This document shows positions 27,409 to 37,072 of a stretch of DNA of 64,000 nt, piece after piece. Numbering within the stretch: the stretch's first letter is position 1; every line of letters starts with the position of its first letter. This DNA comes from Maribacter thermophilus (GTDB lineage: Bacteria > Bacteroidota > Bacteroidia > Flavobacteriales > Flavobacteriaceae). A program made the translations under genes and the position numbers. The notes under the pieces were generated by a model. The model was not told where the DNA came from and made no database searches. It saw only the letters and a program-made list of their open reading frames with translations. Location of the stretch: contig NZ_LDAS01000001.1 in NCBI RefSeq assembly GCF_001020565.1, positions 3,721,502-3,785,501 on the forward strand, written 5' to 3'.

Positions 27409-27795
27409 TTAAGATTCTTTCGACTTTTTCTGTTGGGTCTTTTTTATGTTAAGGCCCAGCTCATTTTCTAGTTCGCGTTTTCTTTGTTCCAATCTGTTTA
27501 GCCTTTTTCTATCTTGTTTTTGCCAAATAAAGTGTGCCAAAAATGAGAAAAAGGTATAGAGTACCGCCGTTAATATTACAAGCTCTTTATATTCGAGACC
27601 GCTTGTCTCCATCGCAGATTTACTTCTGCCCAATTGATCCACGCTTACATAGGTAGGCGCCCAGATGGCAAAAAAGATTCCGAACCCTATTACTTTCCAT
27701 AAGTTTTTTACAAAAAAGCCCGAGTTTCTTATGGTAGACCTAATTCTGGCCCTAACCACAATTAACTCTTTTTCTTTATAATAGCGGGACATCAA
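27409..27795 (-). CDS. 2TM-type small membrane protein with coiled-coil tail
   Basis: A 128-residue protein with two hydrophobic segments (WKVIGFGIFFAIWAPTYV and LVILTAVLYTFFSFLAHFIW) and a charged C-terminal helix (KQDRKRLNRLEQRKRELENEL). It resembles the 2TM-domain proteins found in flavobacteria, sometimes fused to LytTR regulators; no such domain is present here. The function is unknown. Confidence 0.55.
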   Translation of the reverse strand: MMSRYYKEKELIVVRARIRSTIRNSGFFVKNLWKVIGFGIFFAIWAPTYVSVDQLGRSKSAMETSGLEYKELVILTAVLYTFFSFLAHFIWQKQDRKRLNRLEQRKRELENELGLNIKKTQQKKSKES

Positions 27796-27931
27796 AATTA
27801 TATGAATTACTGGCTGTGTTCTTAAAAATAGGATATTTGAGTAATAACGGTCGTGTGTAGTCTTAAATTTTTGATGTGTAAAGGTTTTAGGCTACCGAAC
27901 GATTGGATTCATAGATGTTCTATTTTTGTAA

Positions 27932-28516
27932 CTATGGGTTAGCGGGCCATATGGTCTTGAACCTTACACAGACCACGGGCATTTCTTCTGTAGGACTGTC
28001 ACCACTTTCCTCTAAGATGGCTTTAAAAAAATTCCAATGAGCTTTTTTCCATTTTTTTAACGGTTCAATATCCGTTCCCATATCCGATTGGGCATATGTT
28101 TCTGAAATTTCGTTGAATGGTATAAGGTCCACACTTTTATTTTCGATGATGGCTATCGCTTTCCCGTTATAATCGGTTACAATTTGTTTGGCGCCCACTT
28201 TTGGCAAATCCACCTTATATTTTTTGTATAGACTAAGAAGTCCGGAAGAAGCACTCTTTTTTCCGTTGAGTGTCAGTTCTGCCAATCTGTTCGCGTCGTC
28301 TTCGTTATCATGAAAAAAATCGGATTCGGGTATTTCCTCGTTTTCTGATTTCGGATTTGCCGTTACATAGTCGCTCCACATTTCATAAACGGATTTGTCC
28401 ACCTCATTTTGGGCCTCCGTTTGTAGGTTTAAAGGTGTTTCTTCAGTTGTCTTTGTTTTGGTTTCGCTTTTACAGCCTATAAAGATGAATAAAAGGGCAA
28501 TCGTCAGGTTTCTCAT
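27932..28516 (-). CDS. Lipoprotein with ASCH domain
   Basis: A 194-residue protein whose leader ends FIFIGCKSE, a good lipobox, followed by a Thr/Glu linker. From about residue 45 it matches the ASCH fold: WSDYVTANP, TLNGKKSASSGLLSLY, PKVGAKQIVTDYNGKAIAIIE, VDLIPFNEIS and WKKAHWNFF. ASCH domains are related to PUA domains and are expected to bind RNA or nucleosides in the cytoplasm. A lipid-anchored, exported ASCH protein is odd and suggests another ligand. It is alone on its strand, with more than 100 bp on either side. Confidence 0.72.
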   Translation of the reverse strand: MRNLTIALLFIFIGCKSETKTKTTEETPLNLQTEAQNEVDKSVYEMWSDYVTANPKSENEEIPESDFFHDNEDDANRLAELTLNGKKSASSGLLSLYKKYKVDLPKVGAKQIVTDYNGKAIAIIENKSVDLIPFNEISETYAQSDMGTDIEPLKKWKKAHWNFFKAILEESGDSPTEEMPVVCVRFKTIWPANP

Positions 28517-28587
28517 AGTTTTAATGTTGTAGCTAGTAGTGTTTATACATACCGATAGATTTATTGGACAGCTGATACTGGTAATTT

Positions 28588-28938
28588 TTAACCGATCCGT
28601 GTTCCGTTTTTTACCGCTCTTTCGGGTTGTATCAAAGTTACTTCCTTATTGTCGCCGATACCGCCCAAGACCAAACATTCGCTCATCATATTTGCTATTT
28701 GCTTGGGAGGGAAGTTGACCACTGCGATTACTTGCTTTCCTATTAATTCGTTAACGGAATATAGCTTGGTGATCTGGGCAGATGTTTTTCTTGTGCCCAA
28801 TTCCCCGAAATCGATGGTCATTTTATAGGCCGGATTTCTTACCTCTTTAAATTCTTCGGCGTTAATAATAGTGCCTACCCTCATTTCAACTTTCATAAAC
28901 TCGTTCCAGGTCAATTGTTGGTTTTCTATCATTTTCAT
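28588..28938 (-). CDS. csaA: CsaA-like tRNA-binding domain protein
   Basis: A 116-residue OB-fold protein of the CsaA type. Seen: FMKVEMRVGTIINAEEFKEV, NPAYKMTIDFGELGTRKTSAQIT, LIGKQVIAVVNFPPKQIANMMSE and a C-terminal LIQPE segment. CsaA is a dimeric tRNA-binding, chaperone-like protein about 110 residues long. The frame is open for 27 more residues upstream, but that would overlap the preceding gene and exceed the family length, so the start MKMIENQQ at 28938 is chosen. Confidence 0.85.
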   Translation of the reverse strand: MKMIENQQLTWNEFMKVEMRVGTIINAEEFKEVRNPAYKMTIDFGELGTRKTSAQITKLYSVNELIGKQVIAVVNFPPKQIANMMSECLVLGGIGDNKEVTLIQPERAVKNGTRIG

Positions 28939-28996
28939 GGTTGTGTTTAATAAAGTAATCTTAAGGTTTATTATATGATAGTTGGTTAAGTTGTGT

Positions 28997-29968
28997 TTAA
29001 GCAAGGTGGTTGTTTGCAATATATATTAAAACGTTTCCTGTTTTTTCTCCTTTTATTACATATTCGTAGGCTTTTGATATATCATCCAATTGATATTCGC
29101 GATCTATGACCGGTTTAAATTTTTCTGTCTTCAAAAGATTACTGATATATGGTATTGTTTTCTGTTTGTCAAAAGGTATGGGGAAAATTACTTTTTTGTT
29201 GTTAATGGCATTGAGCAAGGGGTAAAAAACATTCTGGGAATAAGGCCCTAATTCAGAAGAGATATAAACCCCATTTTTATTTAATATCGGCTTACACTTT
29301 CCAAAAGTACTTTTGCCGACCGTATCGAATATAAAATCATAAGTATCGTTTTGGTCGGTAAAATTTTCCTTAGTGTAATCAATAAATTTATCGGCACCCA
29401 GACTTTTTATAAGTTGTGCGTTCTTTGTGTTGCCGGTAGCGGTTATTTTTACATCATATTGCCTAACAAATTGTAACAGGGCAGAACCGATCGCCCCTGT
29501 TGCCCCATTGATCAAGATACGCTGTCCCGATTTAATTTTTACCTTATGTGTAAACGAGTAGGCGTAATGCGCACCTTCTAAACTTGCGGCAGCTTGTTTA
29601 TGATCAATGTTCTGTGGTACGGTAAAAAGGTTTTTTACTGTGGTGGTTAAGTATTCGGCTTGTGATTCGGATCCAGTGTCATTGAAGCCAAATACTCTAT
29701 CTCCCTTATTTAAAGACTTAACATTGGCACCAATAGAAATCACTTCCCCGGAAAAATCGGTCCCGACTATAATTTTTCTTGGTTTAAACAGGCCCAGAAC
29801 AAACCTCATGATAAATGGTTTGGCGGTAAGATTGGCACAATCTGTCCTATTTACTGTGGTAGCATAAACCTTGATCAATACTTCATTGTCTTTTGGGACA
29901 GGCCTTTTTACCTCCTTAACGCATAATTGTCTTGGGGAACAATAATTTCTACGTATCGCTGCTTTCAT
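28997..29968 (-). CDS. Zinc-free MDR oxidoreductase (quinone-reductase-like)
   Basis: A 323-residue medium-chain dehydrogenase/reductase. It has a GroES-like N-terminal half (VGTDFSGEVISIGANVKSLNKGDRVFGF) and a Rossmann half with nucleotide-binding GATGAIGSALLQFV and IKSLGADKFIDYT. The zinc-binding cysteines of alcohol dehydrogenases are absent, which fits NADPH:quinone oxidoreductase or enoyl-reductase-like members. Substrate is unknown. The csaA-like gene follows on the same strand. Confidence 0.85.
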   Translation of the reverse strand: MKAAIRRNYCSPRQLCVKEVKRPVPKDNEVLIKVYATTVNRTDCANLTAKPFIMRFVLGLFKPRKIIVGTDFSGEVISIGANVKSLNKGDRVFGFNDTGSESQAEYLTTTVKNLFTVPQNIDHKQAAASLEGAHYAYSFTHKVKIKSGQRILINGATGAIGSALLQFVRQYDVKITATGNTKNAQLIKSLGADKFIDYTKENFTDQNDTYDFIFDTVGKSTFGKCKPILNKNGVYISSELGPYSQNVFYPLLNAINNKKVIFPIPFDKQKTIPYISNLLKTEKFKPVIDREYQLDDISKAYEYVIKGEKTGNVLIYIANNHLA

Positions 29969-30160
29969 TTTTATTGATCATTATCTAATACGGTATGGCC
30001 GCACGTGTGTAAGATGTTGTTTGAGGTGGACTATAAATATAGTTGAAATGCTTTTTAATAAAAACTAAAGGGGAAACAGAACATATCTATAATATGCACA
30101 TAATTTAATCTTTACTTTTAGTTAATGTCCCGTAGATGGATTTTTGATTTATTTGTGTCC

Positions 30161-30745
30161 ATGCATATAAGCGATACAAACCGGATTTCTTCCTATGAAC
30201 TGATGGAACGAATTAAAGATTCTGACGAATTGGCGCTTCGAATCCTATATGATAGATTGTGGAAAAAAATGTATGTATTGGCCTTCGGTATTTTACGTGA
30301 CGAAGCGGTTTCTAAAGATATCGTGCAAGAAGTATGGATAGATCTGTGGGAAAGACGAAGTACGGTTCAAAACCAGAATATTGAAGCCTATATGATGAAG
30401 GCTACAAGGTTTAAGGTATATAAGGCCTTAAGGGATACGACCAAGACGAGTGCCGTTACCGAACTTTTTTTAGAGCAATTAAAAACACCTGAGTCCGAAG
30501 GTGCCTTGCAAAAAATATACGAGGAGGAAACAGCTTCTAGAATTGAGGAAGCGGTAGGTAAGCTCCCCAAAAAATGCAACCAGGTATTTTGTTTGAGTAG
30601 GGAAGAAGGTTTTGCGAACGCCGAGATTTCTAAAATGTTGAATATATCCCAAAGAACTGTTGAGACCCATATTTCCAACGCCATAGTTCGCATAAAACGA
30701 GAGCTTACGATATCTGTACTGGTACTCTGTTTTTCTTTTTTTTAA
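30161..30745 (+). CDS. ECF sigma-70 factor of the SusC/D locus
   Basis: A 194-residue RNA polymerase sigma factor. Region 2 is AYMMKATRFKVYKALRD with the preceding DIVQEVWIDLWERR. Region 4 is LPKKCNQVFCLSREEGFANAEISKMLNISQRTVETHISNAI. An in-frame ATG at 30125 would add 12 residues, but a TACTTTTA -7-like box at 30113-30120 would place transcription start after it, so 30161 is preferred. It is followed by a FecR-type anti-sigma gene and an STN-type SusC gene, the standard trans-envelope signalling set. Confidence 0.9.
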   Translation: MHISDTNRISSYELMERIKDSDELALRILYDRLWKKMYVLAFGILRDEAVSKDIVQEVWIDLWERRSTVQNQNIEAYMMKATRFKVYKALRDTTKTSAVTELFLEQLKTPESEGALQKIYEEETASRIEEAVGKLPKKCNQVFCLSREEGFANAEISKMLNISQRTVETHISNAIVRIKRELTISVLVLCFSFF

Positions 30746-30808
30746 AAAAATCAAATTTCTTTTACGTGTGGTTGCCGTGTTCTGGTATATAAAGGTAGAA
30801 CACAGAAA

Positions 30809-31735
30809 ATGACCGAAAAACAATTTCAAGACCTTTTAGATAGATATCTACAAGGAAAGACAACGCCCGAGGAAGAAAAAATCTTAAATGATTTTGAAGA
30901 GTATGCCATTTCCCGAGCAGAAGGGCATGTTTTTAAAACCGAGGAGGGTCAAAGAAAGGTACAGCAAGAGATTTATACTAATATAAAGGCACGGACCCAA
31001 AAAAGTACAACTAAATGGAAATGGATGGGGGTAGCGGCTTCATTGGCTATCCTTTTAGGACTTGCCGGCTTTTTCTACAATACGGTTTTTCCTAAGACAG
31101 TTGTAATTGCCAATACAACAGAAACTTTTAAAGTGGCTACCCTAAAAGATGGTAGTCGAGTAACGCTGAATACCAATAGTACATTACGATTTACCAATGA
31201 TCATAATGGTCTACGGCATGCAGAATTGCAAGGTGAGGCCTTTTTTGAGGTGGCCAGGAACGAGCAAAAACCCTTTGTTGTACAAACAGGATACCTTAGT
31301 ACCAAGGTTTTGGGTACCAGTTTTAATATTAAGGAAACCGATAGTGCGATAAACGTTACCGTGGCTACAGGGCTGGTGCAGGTTTCCGATGTGGATAACG
31401 CGGTACGGTTGAGCCCCAACCAAAGGGTGGTTTACGATACAAGGTCCAAATCTTTGCGGAGGTCCGAAACAGACCATAATCTCTATACTTCTTGGTATAA
31501 GGAAAAGGTTGATTTTAACGGTGTTAAAATGGGCGACTTGGCCGTGTACCTAAAAAAAAGGTATGGTGTAAACATACATTTTCTACACAAAGACATTGGG
31601 GCCGTTCAAATGACATTGTCTATCTCTAAAGATGAAACCTTGGCCGAGGTAATAGATACAATCAACTATATCACTGAATTAGAATTAACCAAAACTCCAC
31701 AGAATGAAATAGAAGCCAAATTTAAAAACCAATAA
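30809..31735 (+). CDS. FecR-type anti-sigma factor
   Basis: A 308-residue single-pass inner-membrane protein. It has a cytoplasmic N-terminus, a transmembrane helix (WMGVAASLAILLGLAGFFY, about 70-90), a FecR domain (TLKDGSRVTLNTNSTLRF, LQGEAFFEV, VLGTSFNI) and a C-terminal domain that would contact the SusC N-terminal STN domain. It would hold the sigma factor inactive until substrate reaches the SusC protein. It lies 63 bp after the sigma factor gene. Confidence 0.92.
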   Translation: MTEKQFQDLLDRYLQGKTTPEEEKILNDFEEYAISRAEGHVFKTEEGQRKVQQEIYTNIKARTQKSTTKWKWMGVAASLAILLGLAGFFYNTVFPKTVVIANTTETFKVATLKDGSRVTLNTNSTLRFTNDHNGLRHAELQGEAFFEVARNEQKPFVVQTGYLSTKVLGTSFNIKETDSAINVTVATGLVQVSDVDNAVRLSPNQRVVYDTRSKSLRRSETDHNLYTSWYKEKVDFNGVKMGDLAVYLKKRYGVNIHFLHKDIGAVQMTLSISKDETLAEVIDTINYITELELTKTPQNEIEAKFKNQ

Positions 31736-31744
31736 AAAATAGAA

Positions 31745-31764
31745 GGGTCTGCTGCCACAGACCC
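31745..31764 (+). promoter_or_regulatory. Leader hairpin between fecR and susC
   Basis: GGGTCTG (31745-31751) pairs with CAGACCC (31758-31764) around a six-base loop. No T-run follows, so it is probably a partial attenuator or an mRNA-stabilising hairpin for the highly expressed susC-susD transcript, rather than a terminator. Confidence 0.4.
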
Positions 31765-31809
31765 CTCCGATGTAAGCGTCGAATGTCAAAAAAATAAACA
31801 ACACTTAAT

Positions 31810-34800
31810 ATGAAAATAGAATTTAATTTTTTAAAACCTAAACTGTCCATATTGGCACTCCTATTCTTCGTAGGGGCCTATGCTTCTGGCAGTTCAAACG
31901 GGCCAAATATAAGTATTAAACTTAAAGATGCTAGGCTTGTAGATATTTTTTCCGAGCTGGAAGAAAAGACGGATTATGAATTCAGTTACGGACAATTTAT
32001 ACTTGAAAACAAACAAAAATACTCCGTAATCCAAGAAAATAGTCCGTTGGTAAAAGTGCTCGAAGAACTTTCGAAAAAGGCGCATTTTGTCTATAAAGTA
32101 AATCAGAGACAAGTACTGGTGGCACAGGGCTCTGATAAGGGTATGGTACAACAAGAAGCAGTGATCCAAGGGTCGGTAATAGATAATGAGGGCAACCCGT
32201 TACCGGGCGCCACTATTATGGAAAAAGGAACCACGAATGGAACCACGACCGATTTTGATGGTAATTTCACCATCAAAATATCGGGAGCCACTGCTACCAT
32301 ACTGGTGTCATATATCGGATTTGAAACACAAGAGGTTAGCGCTACAATGGGCACTGGTCTTGTAGTGGAATTACAGCCAGATGCCAACGCTTTGGAAGAA
32401 GTAGTGGTCGTTGGTTACGGAAAAAAGAGTAAGGAGAAATTAATAGATGCCGTTAACAAAGTAGATGTTTCTACTATAGAAAACAGACCGTTGTCCAATG
32501 CGGCCAATGCATTGCAAGGTGCCAGCCCCGGGTTGAACATTGTACAGTCTAGCGGTAAACCTGGAGACGCACCTATTATCAATATTCGAGGATTTACTAC
32601 TATAAATGGGGGTTCGCCATTGGTAATGGTAGATGGTGTAGAAGGGGATATCAACAACCTGAACCCGGACGATATAGAGTCCATTAGTGTGTTAAAAGAT
32701 GCCGGCGCCTCTGCCGTTTATGGTGCGAGAGGTGCATTTGGGGTGGTGTTGGTAACGACCAAAAAAGCAAGAAAGGGAGACTTTACCATTAACGTAAACC
32801 ATACCACTGCTTTTAGTTCGCCTACAATGAATACCGATTTTTTAACCGACCCCTATGAGTCTACCATGTTGGTGGACGAGGCTTTTAGAACCGCTGTAGG
32901 AAGATCGTATACCGGTTATACCGAACAAGATTATGCGGCCCTTTTAGAGGTTTCGCAAGACCCATCAAAGGCAAGGGTAGTAACCGATATTCGTAATGGT
33001 AGGGAACAATATGTACATTATGGGGCCACCGATTGGTGGAACACCTTCTTTAGAAAAACCTCACCTTCCAATATCACCAATGTATCGCTATCTGGAGGGT
33101 CCGAAAAAGTAAGAACTTTCTTCTCTTACAGAAACTACCAATCTACAGGAATTCTTAAGGTTCAAGATGATATCTACAAACAGTACAATGTTAGGGGAAA
33201 GTTGGAAGTGGAAGCCAAAAAATGGTTAACCTTTAGCAATAACATGCAATACAACCGTTCTAGCGACCTACAACATGGCGGTAGCCAATACGGTAGTTAT
33301 TCCGATCCGTGGAGCAGCCTTATATGGGTACATGCATTACCTGCCTACGTGCCCGTTAATCCAGATGGTAATGCCCTCTGGAGAACGGAGCTGAATAATT
33401 ATACCGTTGGTGATGGGGTATATGCAGCTCTTTTGCATGGCAAATCAAAACAGGAAACCGATAACCAAGAGTTTTCCAATATTGCAACGGCGATTGTTAC
33501 GCCTTTCGAGGGAATGGAGATAACAGCGAGTTATGCCTTGCGAAAAATGACTTACAACAGGTATCAAAGATCAACGAGAATACCTTATTCCATTTTTACC
33601 GATGAAGTGGGTATTATGGGTAGCGATCGGTTAACGGAGTACAATAGCCAGGCTAGCTATAATGCTTTTAATATCTATGGTGAGTATAGAAAGCAGTTGT
33701 CAGATCACTTTGTGAGTGCCATGGTAGGTTTTAACCAAGAGTCGTACGGAATAAAAAATATACAGGCCAGTAAGTTGAACAGTATATCCGATGACCTAAA
33801 TTCATTGGGCTTGGCAACTTCCAATGCAGAGGCTACGGGCAGTGCTTCGGCATGGGGTTTACAAGGTCTTTTTTACAGGTTGTCTTACGATTACAAGAAA
33901 AAATATCTTTTAGAGCTGAACGGTAGATACGACGGTTCTTCAAGATTTCCGTCAGAATATCGATGGGGGTTCTTTCCATCCGTATCGGCAGGGTGGATCG
34001 TATCCAACGAAGATTTCCTGAAAGAAAGCAATGTTGTAGATCAGTTTAAATTAAGGGCATCCTATGGTTCTCTAGGAAATCAAAATATAGATGATTATGC
34101 CTATATACCTACGTTGAACAAAGACATAGATACCGGCTATGCCATTGACGGAAGTACTTTGGACTATATAGAATCCCCTAGTTTAAATCCTAAGGAAATA
34201 ACTTGGGAAGAGGTAAAGACCTTGAACCTTGGGGTGGATCTTGCGTTCTTTAAGAATAGACTGACCACTAATTTCGACTGGTTTCAAAGAGATACTGAAG
34301 GTATGCTTACCCAAGGTGCCACCTTGCCAAGTGTATTGGGTACCGAATCTCCGCAAGAAAATGCTGCCGATCTAAGAACCCGTGGGTTTGAATGGTCTTT
34401 AGGGTATCATGATTCTTTTGAACTTGGTAAAGACACATTTAGTTTCTCTATCGTAGGTTCTCTATCTAACTCCAAGACCAAGATCACCAGATTTGATAAC
34501 CCAACCAATAGCTTATTGGATTACTATGAGGGTATGACCATTGGTGAGTTATGGGGCTATGATGTAGACGGTCTTTTTCAATCGGAAGAAGAAGTTGCAG
34601 TACATGCCGATCAAACAAGGGTTTCCAATAGAATTGTGGCCGCTGGAGGTCTTCAGCCAGGAGATGTAAAGTATAACGACCTAAATAACGATGGTGTTAT
34701 AGACGAAGGTGAAAATACCTTGGACAACCCTGGTGATCGTAGGGTCATTGGTAATACCGCACCACAATATCTCTATAGTTTTAAGATAAATGCCGATTAC

Positions 34801-35307
34801 AAAGGTTTTGATCTGTCCGCCTTTTTTCAAGGGGTGGGTAAACAAGATTGGTATCCAAACAGAGACTCTAGATTGTTCTGGGCCATGTACAATAGACCTT
34901 ACGATTCGTACATCAGAAAAGATTTGGTCAATGATATCTGGACTCCCGAGAATACAGATGCATACTATCCAAGGTTGTTCGGTTATATAGCCCTTTCCGA
35001 TAGCGATGCCCTAGGAGCCGTTAACAACAGGTATCTACAAAACATTGCCTATTTAAGAATGAAGAACATTACGCTGGGGTATACCTTGCCGGCCAAGGTT
35101 ATAGATCGTTTGCCTTTAAGTAAGCTAAGAATTTATTTCAGTGGAGAAAATTTATTGACCTTTACCAAGCTTACCGATTATATAGATCCCGAGGCCGCTG
35201 GTAACTCGGTTAACCTAAACTCTCCCTCTACCTCTACAAATAGAAGTACAGCACAGAGCGTACCATTTTCAAAAATTTATTCACTAGGTGTTTCATTACA
35301 ATTTTAA
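31810..35307 (+). CDS. SusC-like TonB-dependent transporter with STN domain
   Basis: A 1165-residue outer-membrane protein. In order it has a signal region; an STN domain (about 35-100, LVDIFSELEEKTDYEFSY); a carboxypeptidase-D-like domain (IQGSVIDNEGNPLPGATI); a TonB-box-like ALEEVVVVGYG; the plug (PLVMVDGVEGDINNLNPDDIESISVLKDAGASAVYGARG); and a 22-strand barrel ending in FSKIYSLGVSLQF. The STN domain shows that it both imports substrate and signals to the FecR protein encoded upstream. SusD follows after 11 bp. The associated enzymes suggest a phosphorylated substrate. Confidence 0.95.
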   Translation: MKIEFNFLKPKLSILALLFFVGAYASGSSNGPNISIKLKDARLVDIFSELEEKTDYEFSYGQFILENKQKYSVIQENSPLVKVLEELSKKAHFVYKVNQRQVLVAQGSDKGMVQQEAVIQGSVIDNEGNPLPGATIMEKGTTNGTTTDFDGNFTIKISGATATILVSYIGFETQEVSATMGTGLVVELQPDANALEEVVVVGYGKKSKEKLIDAVNKVDVSTIENRPLSNAANALQGASPGLNIVQSSGKPGDAPIINIRGFTTINGGSPLVMVDGVEGDINNLNPDDIESISVLKDAGASAVYGARGAFGVVLVTTKKARKGDFTINVNHTTAFSSPTMNTDFLTDPYESTMLVDEAFRTAVGRSYTGYTEQDYAALLEVSQDPSKARVVTDIRNGREQYVHYGATDWWNTFFRKTSPSNITNVSLSGGSEKVRTFFSYRNYQSTGILKVQDDIYKQYNVRGKLEVEAKKWLTFSNNMQYNRSSDLQHGGSQYGSYSDPWSSLIWVHALPAYVPVNPDGNALWRTELNNYTVGDGVYAALLHGKSKQETDNQEFSNIATAIVTPFEGMEITASYALRKMTYNRYQRSTRIPYSIFTDEVGIMGSDRLTEYNSQASYNAFNIYGEYRKQLSDHFVSAMVGFNQESYGIKNIQASKLNSISDDLNSLGLATSNAEATGSASAWGLQGLFYRLSYDYKKKYLLELNGRYDGSSRFPSEYRWGFFPSVSAGWIVSNEDFLKESNVVDQFKLRASYGSLGNQNIDDYAYIPTLNKDIDTGYAIDGSTLDYIESPSLNPKEITWEEVKTLNLGVDLAFFKNRLTTNFDWFQRDTEGMLTQGATLPSVLGTESPQENAADLRTRGFEWSLGYHDSFELGKDTFSFSIVGSLSNSKTKITRFDNPTNSLLDYYEGMTIGELWGYDVDGLFQSEEEVAVHADQTRVSNRIVAAGGLQPGDVKYNDLNNDGVIDEGENTLDNPGDRRVIGNTAPQYLYSFKINADYKGFDLSAFFQGVGKQDWYPNRDSRLFWAMYNRPYDSYIRKDLVNDIWTPENTDAYYPRLFGYIALSDSDALGAVNNRYLQNIAYLRMKNITLGYTLPAKVIDRLPLSKLRIYFSGENLLTFTKLTDYIDPEAAGNSVNLNSPSTSTNRSTAQSVPFSKIYSLGVSLQF

Positions 35308-35318
35308 AAACATACATT

Positions 35319-37052
35319 ATGAAATTTAATTATTTAATATTGATCTGCATGCTGATATTAAGCAGTTGTAGTGATGACTTTTTAGACAAGGAGCCCCTAT
35401 CTGACGTTACACCGACCACTTTCTTTTTAAAGTCCAGTGACTTGGAACTTTATACCAACGGTTTTTATAGAATGTTTCCAAGTACTGGTATATATGACGG
35501 TGATGAAAGGGCCGATAACATTATAGCCACAACCTTAAGTGAAGAGATGCGTGGTGCCAGAACCGTACCTACTACCGGTGGCGGATGGGATTGGGAATAC
35601 CTTCGGGATATTAATTATTTTCTTGAGAATTACGAGAAATGTGAAGATGAAGCGGCCAAATTGCATTATGGAGGGGTTGCCTATTTTTTTAGGGCATACT
35701 TCTATTTTGAAAAATTAAAGCGATTTGGAGAAGTGCCTTACTACGAAGGTACAATTGAAGCGGACGATACCGAGAGCCTTCAGGCCCCTAGGGAAAGCAG
35801 ACAGTTTATAGCCGATAAGATTCTGGAAGATTTGGACCGGGCCATCGATAATCTAAACGAAGAGGTACAGGCATATCGTATTACCAAATACAGTGCCTTG
35901 GCCTTAAAATCCCGTGTGGGTCTATATGAGGGGACCTATGAGAAGTATCGTGACATTTCTGGGTATGAAAAATACTTGAACGCGGCTGTGGAAGCTTCTT
36001 TACAATTAATGGAAGATTCCCCATACGCGGTGTATAGCACAGGAAACACTGCAGAGGATTACATGAACCTGTTCAACTCGCACGATGCCCAGACCGCTGA
36101 GGTTATTTTAAGCAGGCAGTTTTCACAGACCGTGGCAGTAGATCATAATGTAAATTATTACACTACAACTTCTTCGTACGGTAGACCCGGAATGCCCAAA
36201 GATTTGGTGAACAGTTATTTAATGACAGATGGGTCTAGATTTACGGACAATGCCGGTTATGATCAAATGTTCTTTACAGATGAGGTTCAGAATAGGGATC
36301 CACGATTATCACAGACCATAAGAACCCCAGGGTATACCAGAAAAGGTGAAAGTATGGAGTTGGTTCCTAATTTGGGTGCTACCATGACAGGATACCAACT
36401 TACCAAGTATGTTACAGAGCCTGTTTATGATACCTACGATGAGTCTATTGGGGATCTTCCGATTTTAAGGTTCGGTGAAGTTTTGTTGAATTATGCAGAG
36501 GCGAAAGCGGAATTGGGAACAATGGAACAATCCGATTTGGATCTATCCATACAATTGTTGCGTAACAGGGTAGGTATGCCTGCCATGAACTTAAGCGATG
36601 CCAATAGCGATCCCGATTCATTTTTAGAAGATCAATATCCTACCGTAACCGGAGCCAACAAAGGGGTGATTCTAGAAATAAGAAGAGAGCGTAGAATAGA
36701 ACTTTATATGGAAAACTTTAGGTGGGACGATATAGTTAGGTGGAAATCTGGCCAAACATTGACCCAACCACTAAGGGGTATGTACTTTCCTGGAGCAGGG
36801 GAGTACGATCTGGATTCAGACGGTAATATAGATGTAGTACTGTTTGAAGGGGATGATCCAGCCGGACAAATGACGGGTGTACAATATATCAAAATTGGTT
36901 CGGATGTATTTTTTGATGAAAATGACCTGATCAACCCTCAACCCGATTTTAATACTAGGTCTTTTAACGAGGAAAGAGATTATCTGTATCCTATCCCAAG
37001 GGTAGAATTGCAATTGAATCCAAATCTGACCCAAAACCCCGGCTGGGAATAA
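35319..37052 (+). CDS. SusD/RagB-like surface lipoprotein
   Basis: A 577-residue lipoprotein (LMLILSSCSDDFLDKEPLSDVTP; the acidic residues after Cys fit surface export). The tetratricopeptide-like core includes YFFRAYFYFEKLKRFGEVPYY, and the C-terminal part has LNYAEAKAELG, ILEIRRERRIELYMENFRWDDIVRW and LYPIPRVELQLNPNLTQNPGW, all classical SusD features. It would form the lid of the SusC barrel and bind the substrate at the cell surface. Confidence 0.95.
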   Translation: MKFNYLILICMLILSSCSDDFLDKEPLSDVTPTTFFLKSSDLELYTNGFYRMFPSTGIYDGDERADNIIATTLSEEMRGARTVPTTGGGWDWEYLRDINYFLENYEKCEDEAAKLHYGGVAYFFRAYFYFEKLKRFGEVPYYEGTIEADDTESLQAPRESRQFIADKILEDLDRAIDNLNEEVQAYRITKYSALALKSRVGLYEGTYEKYRDISGYEKYLNAAVEASLQLMEDSPYAVYSTGNTAEDYMNLFNSHDAQTAEVILSRQFSQTVAVDHNVNYYTTTSSYGRPGMPKDLVNSYLMTDGSRFTDNAGYDQMFFTDEVQNRDPRLSQTIRTPGYTRKGESMELVPNLGATMTGYQLTKYVTEPVYDTYDESIGDLPILRFGEVLLNYAEAKAELGTMEQSDLDLSIQLLRNRVGMPAMNLSDANSDPDSFLEDQYPTVTGANKGVILEIRRERRIELYMENFRWDDIVRWKSGQTLTQPLRGMYFPGAGEYDLDSDGNIDVVLFEGDDPAGQMTGVQYIKIGSDVFFDENDLINPQPDFNTRSFNEERDYLYPIPRVELQLNPNLTQNPGWE

Positions 37053-37072
37053 TTTGAACCACAAAAAAGGAA

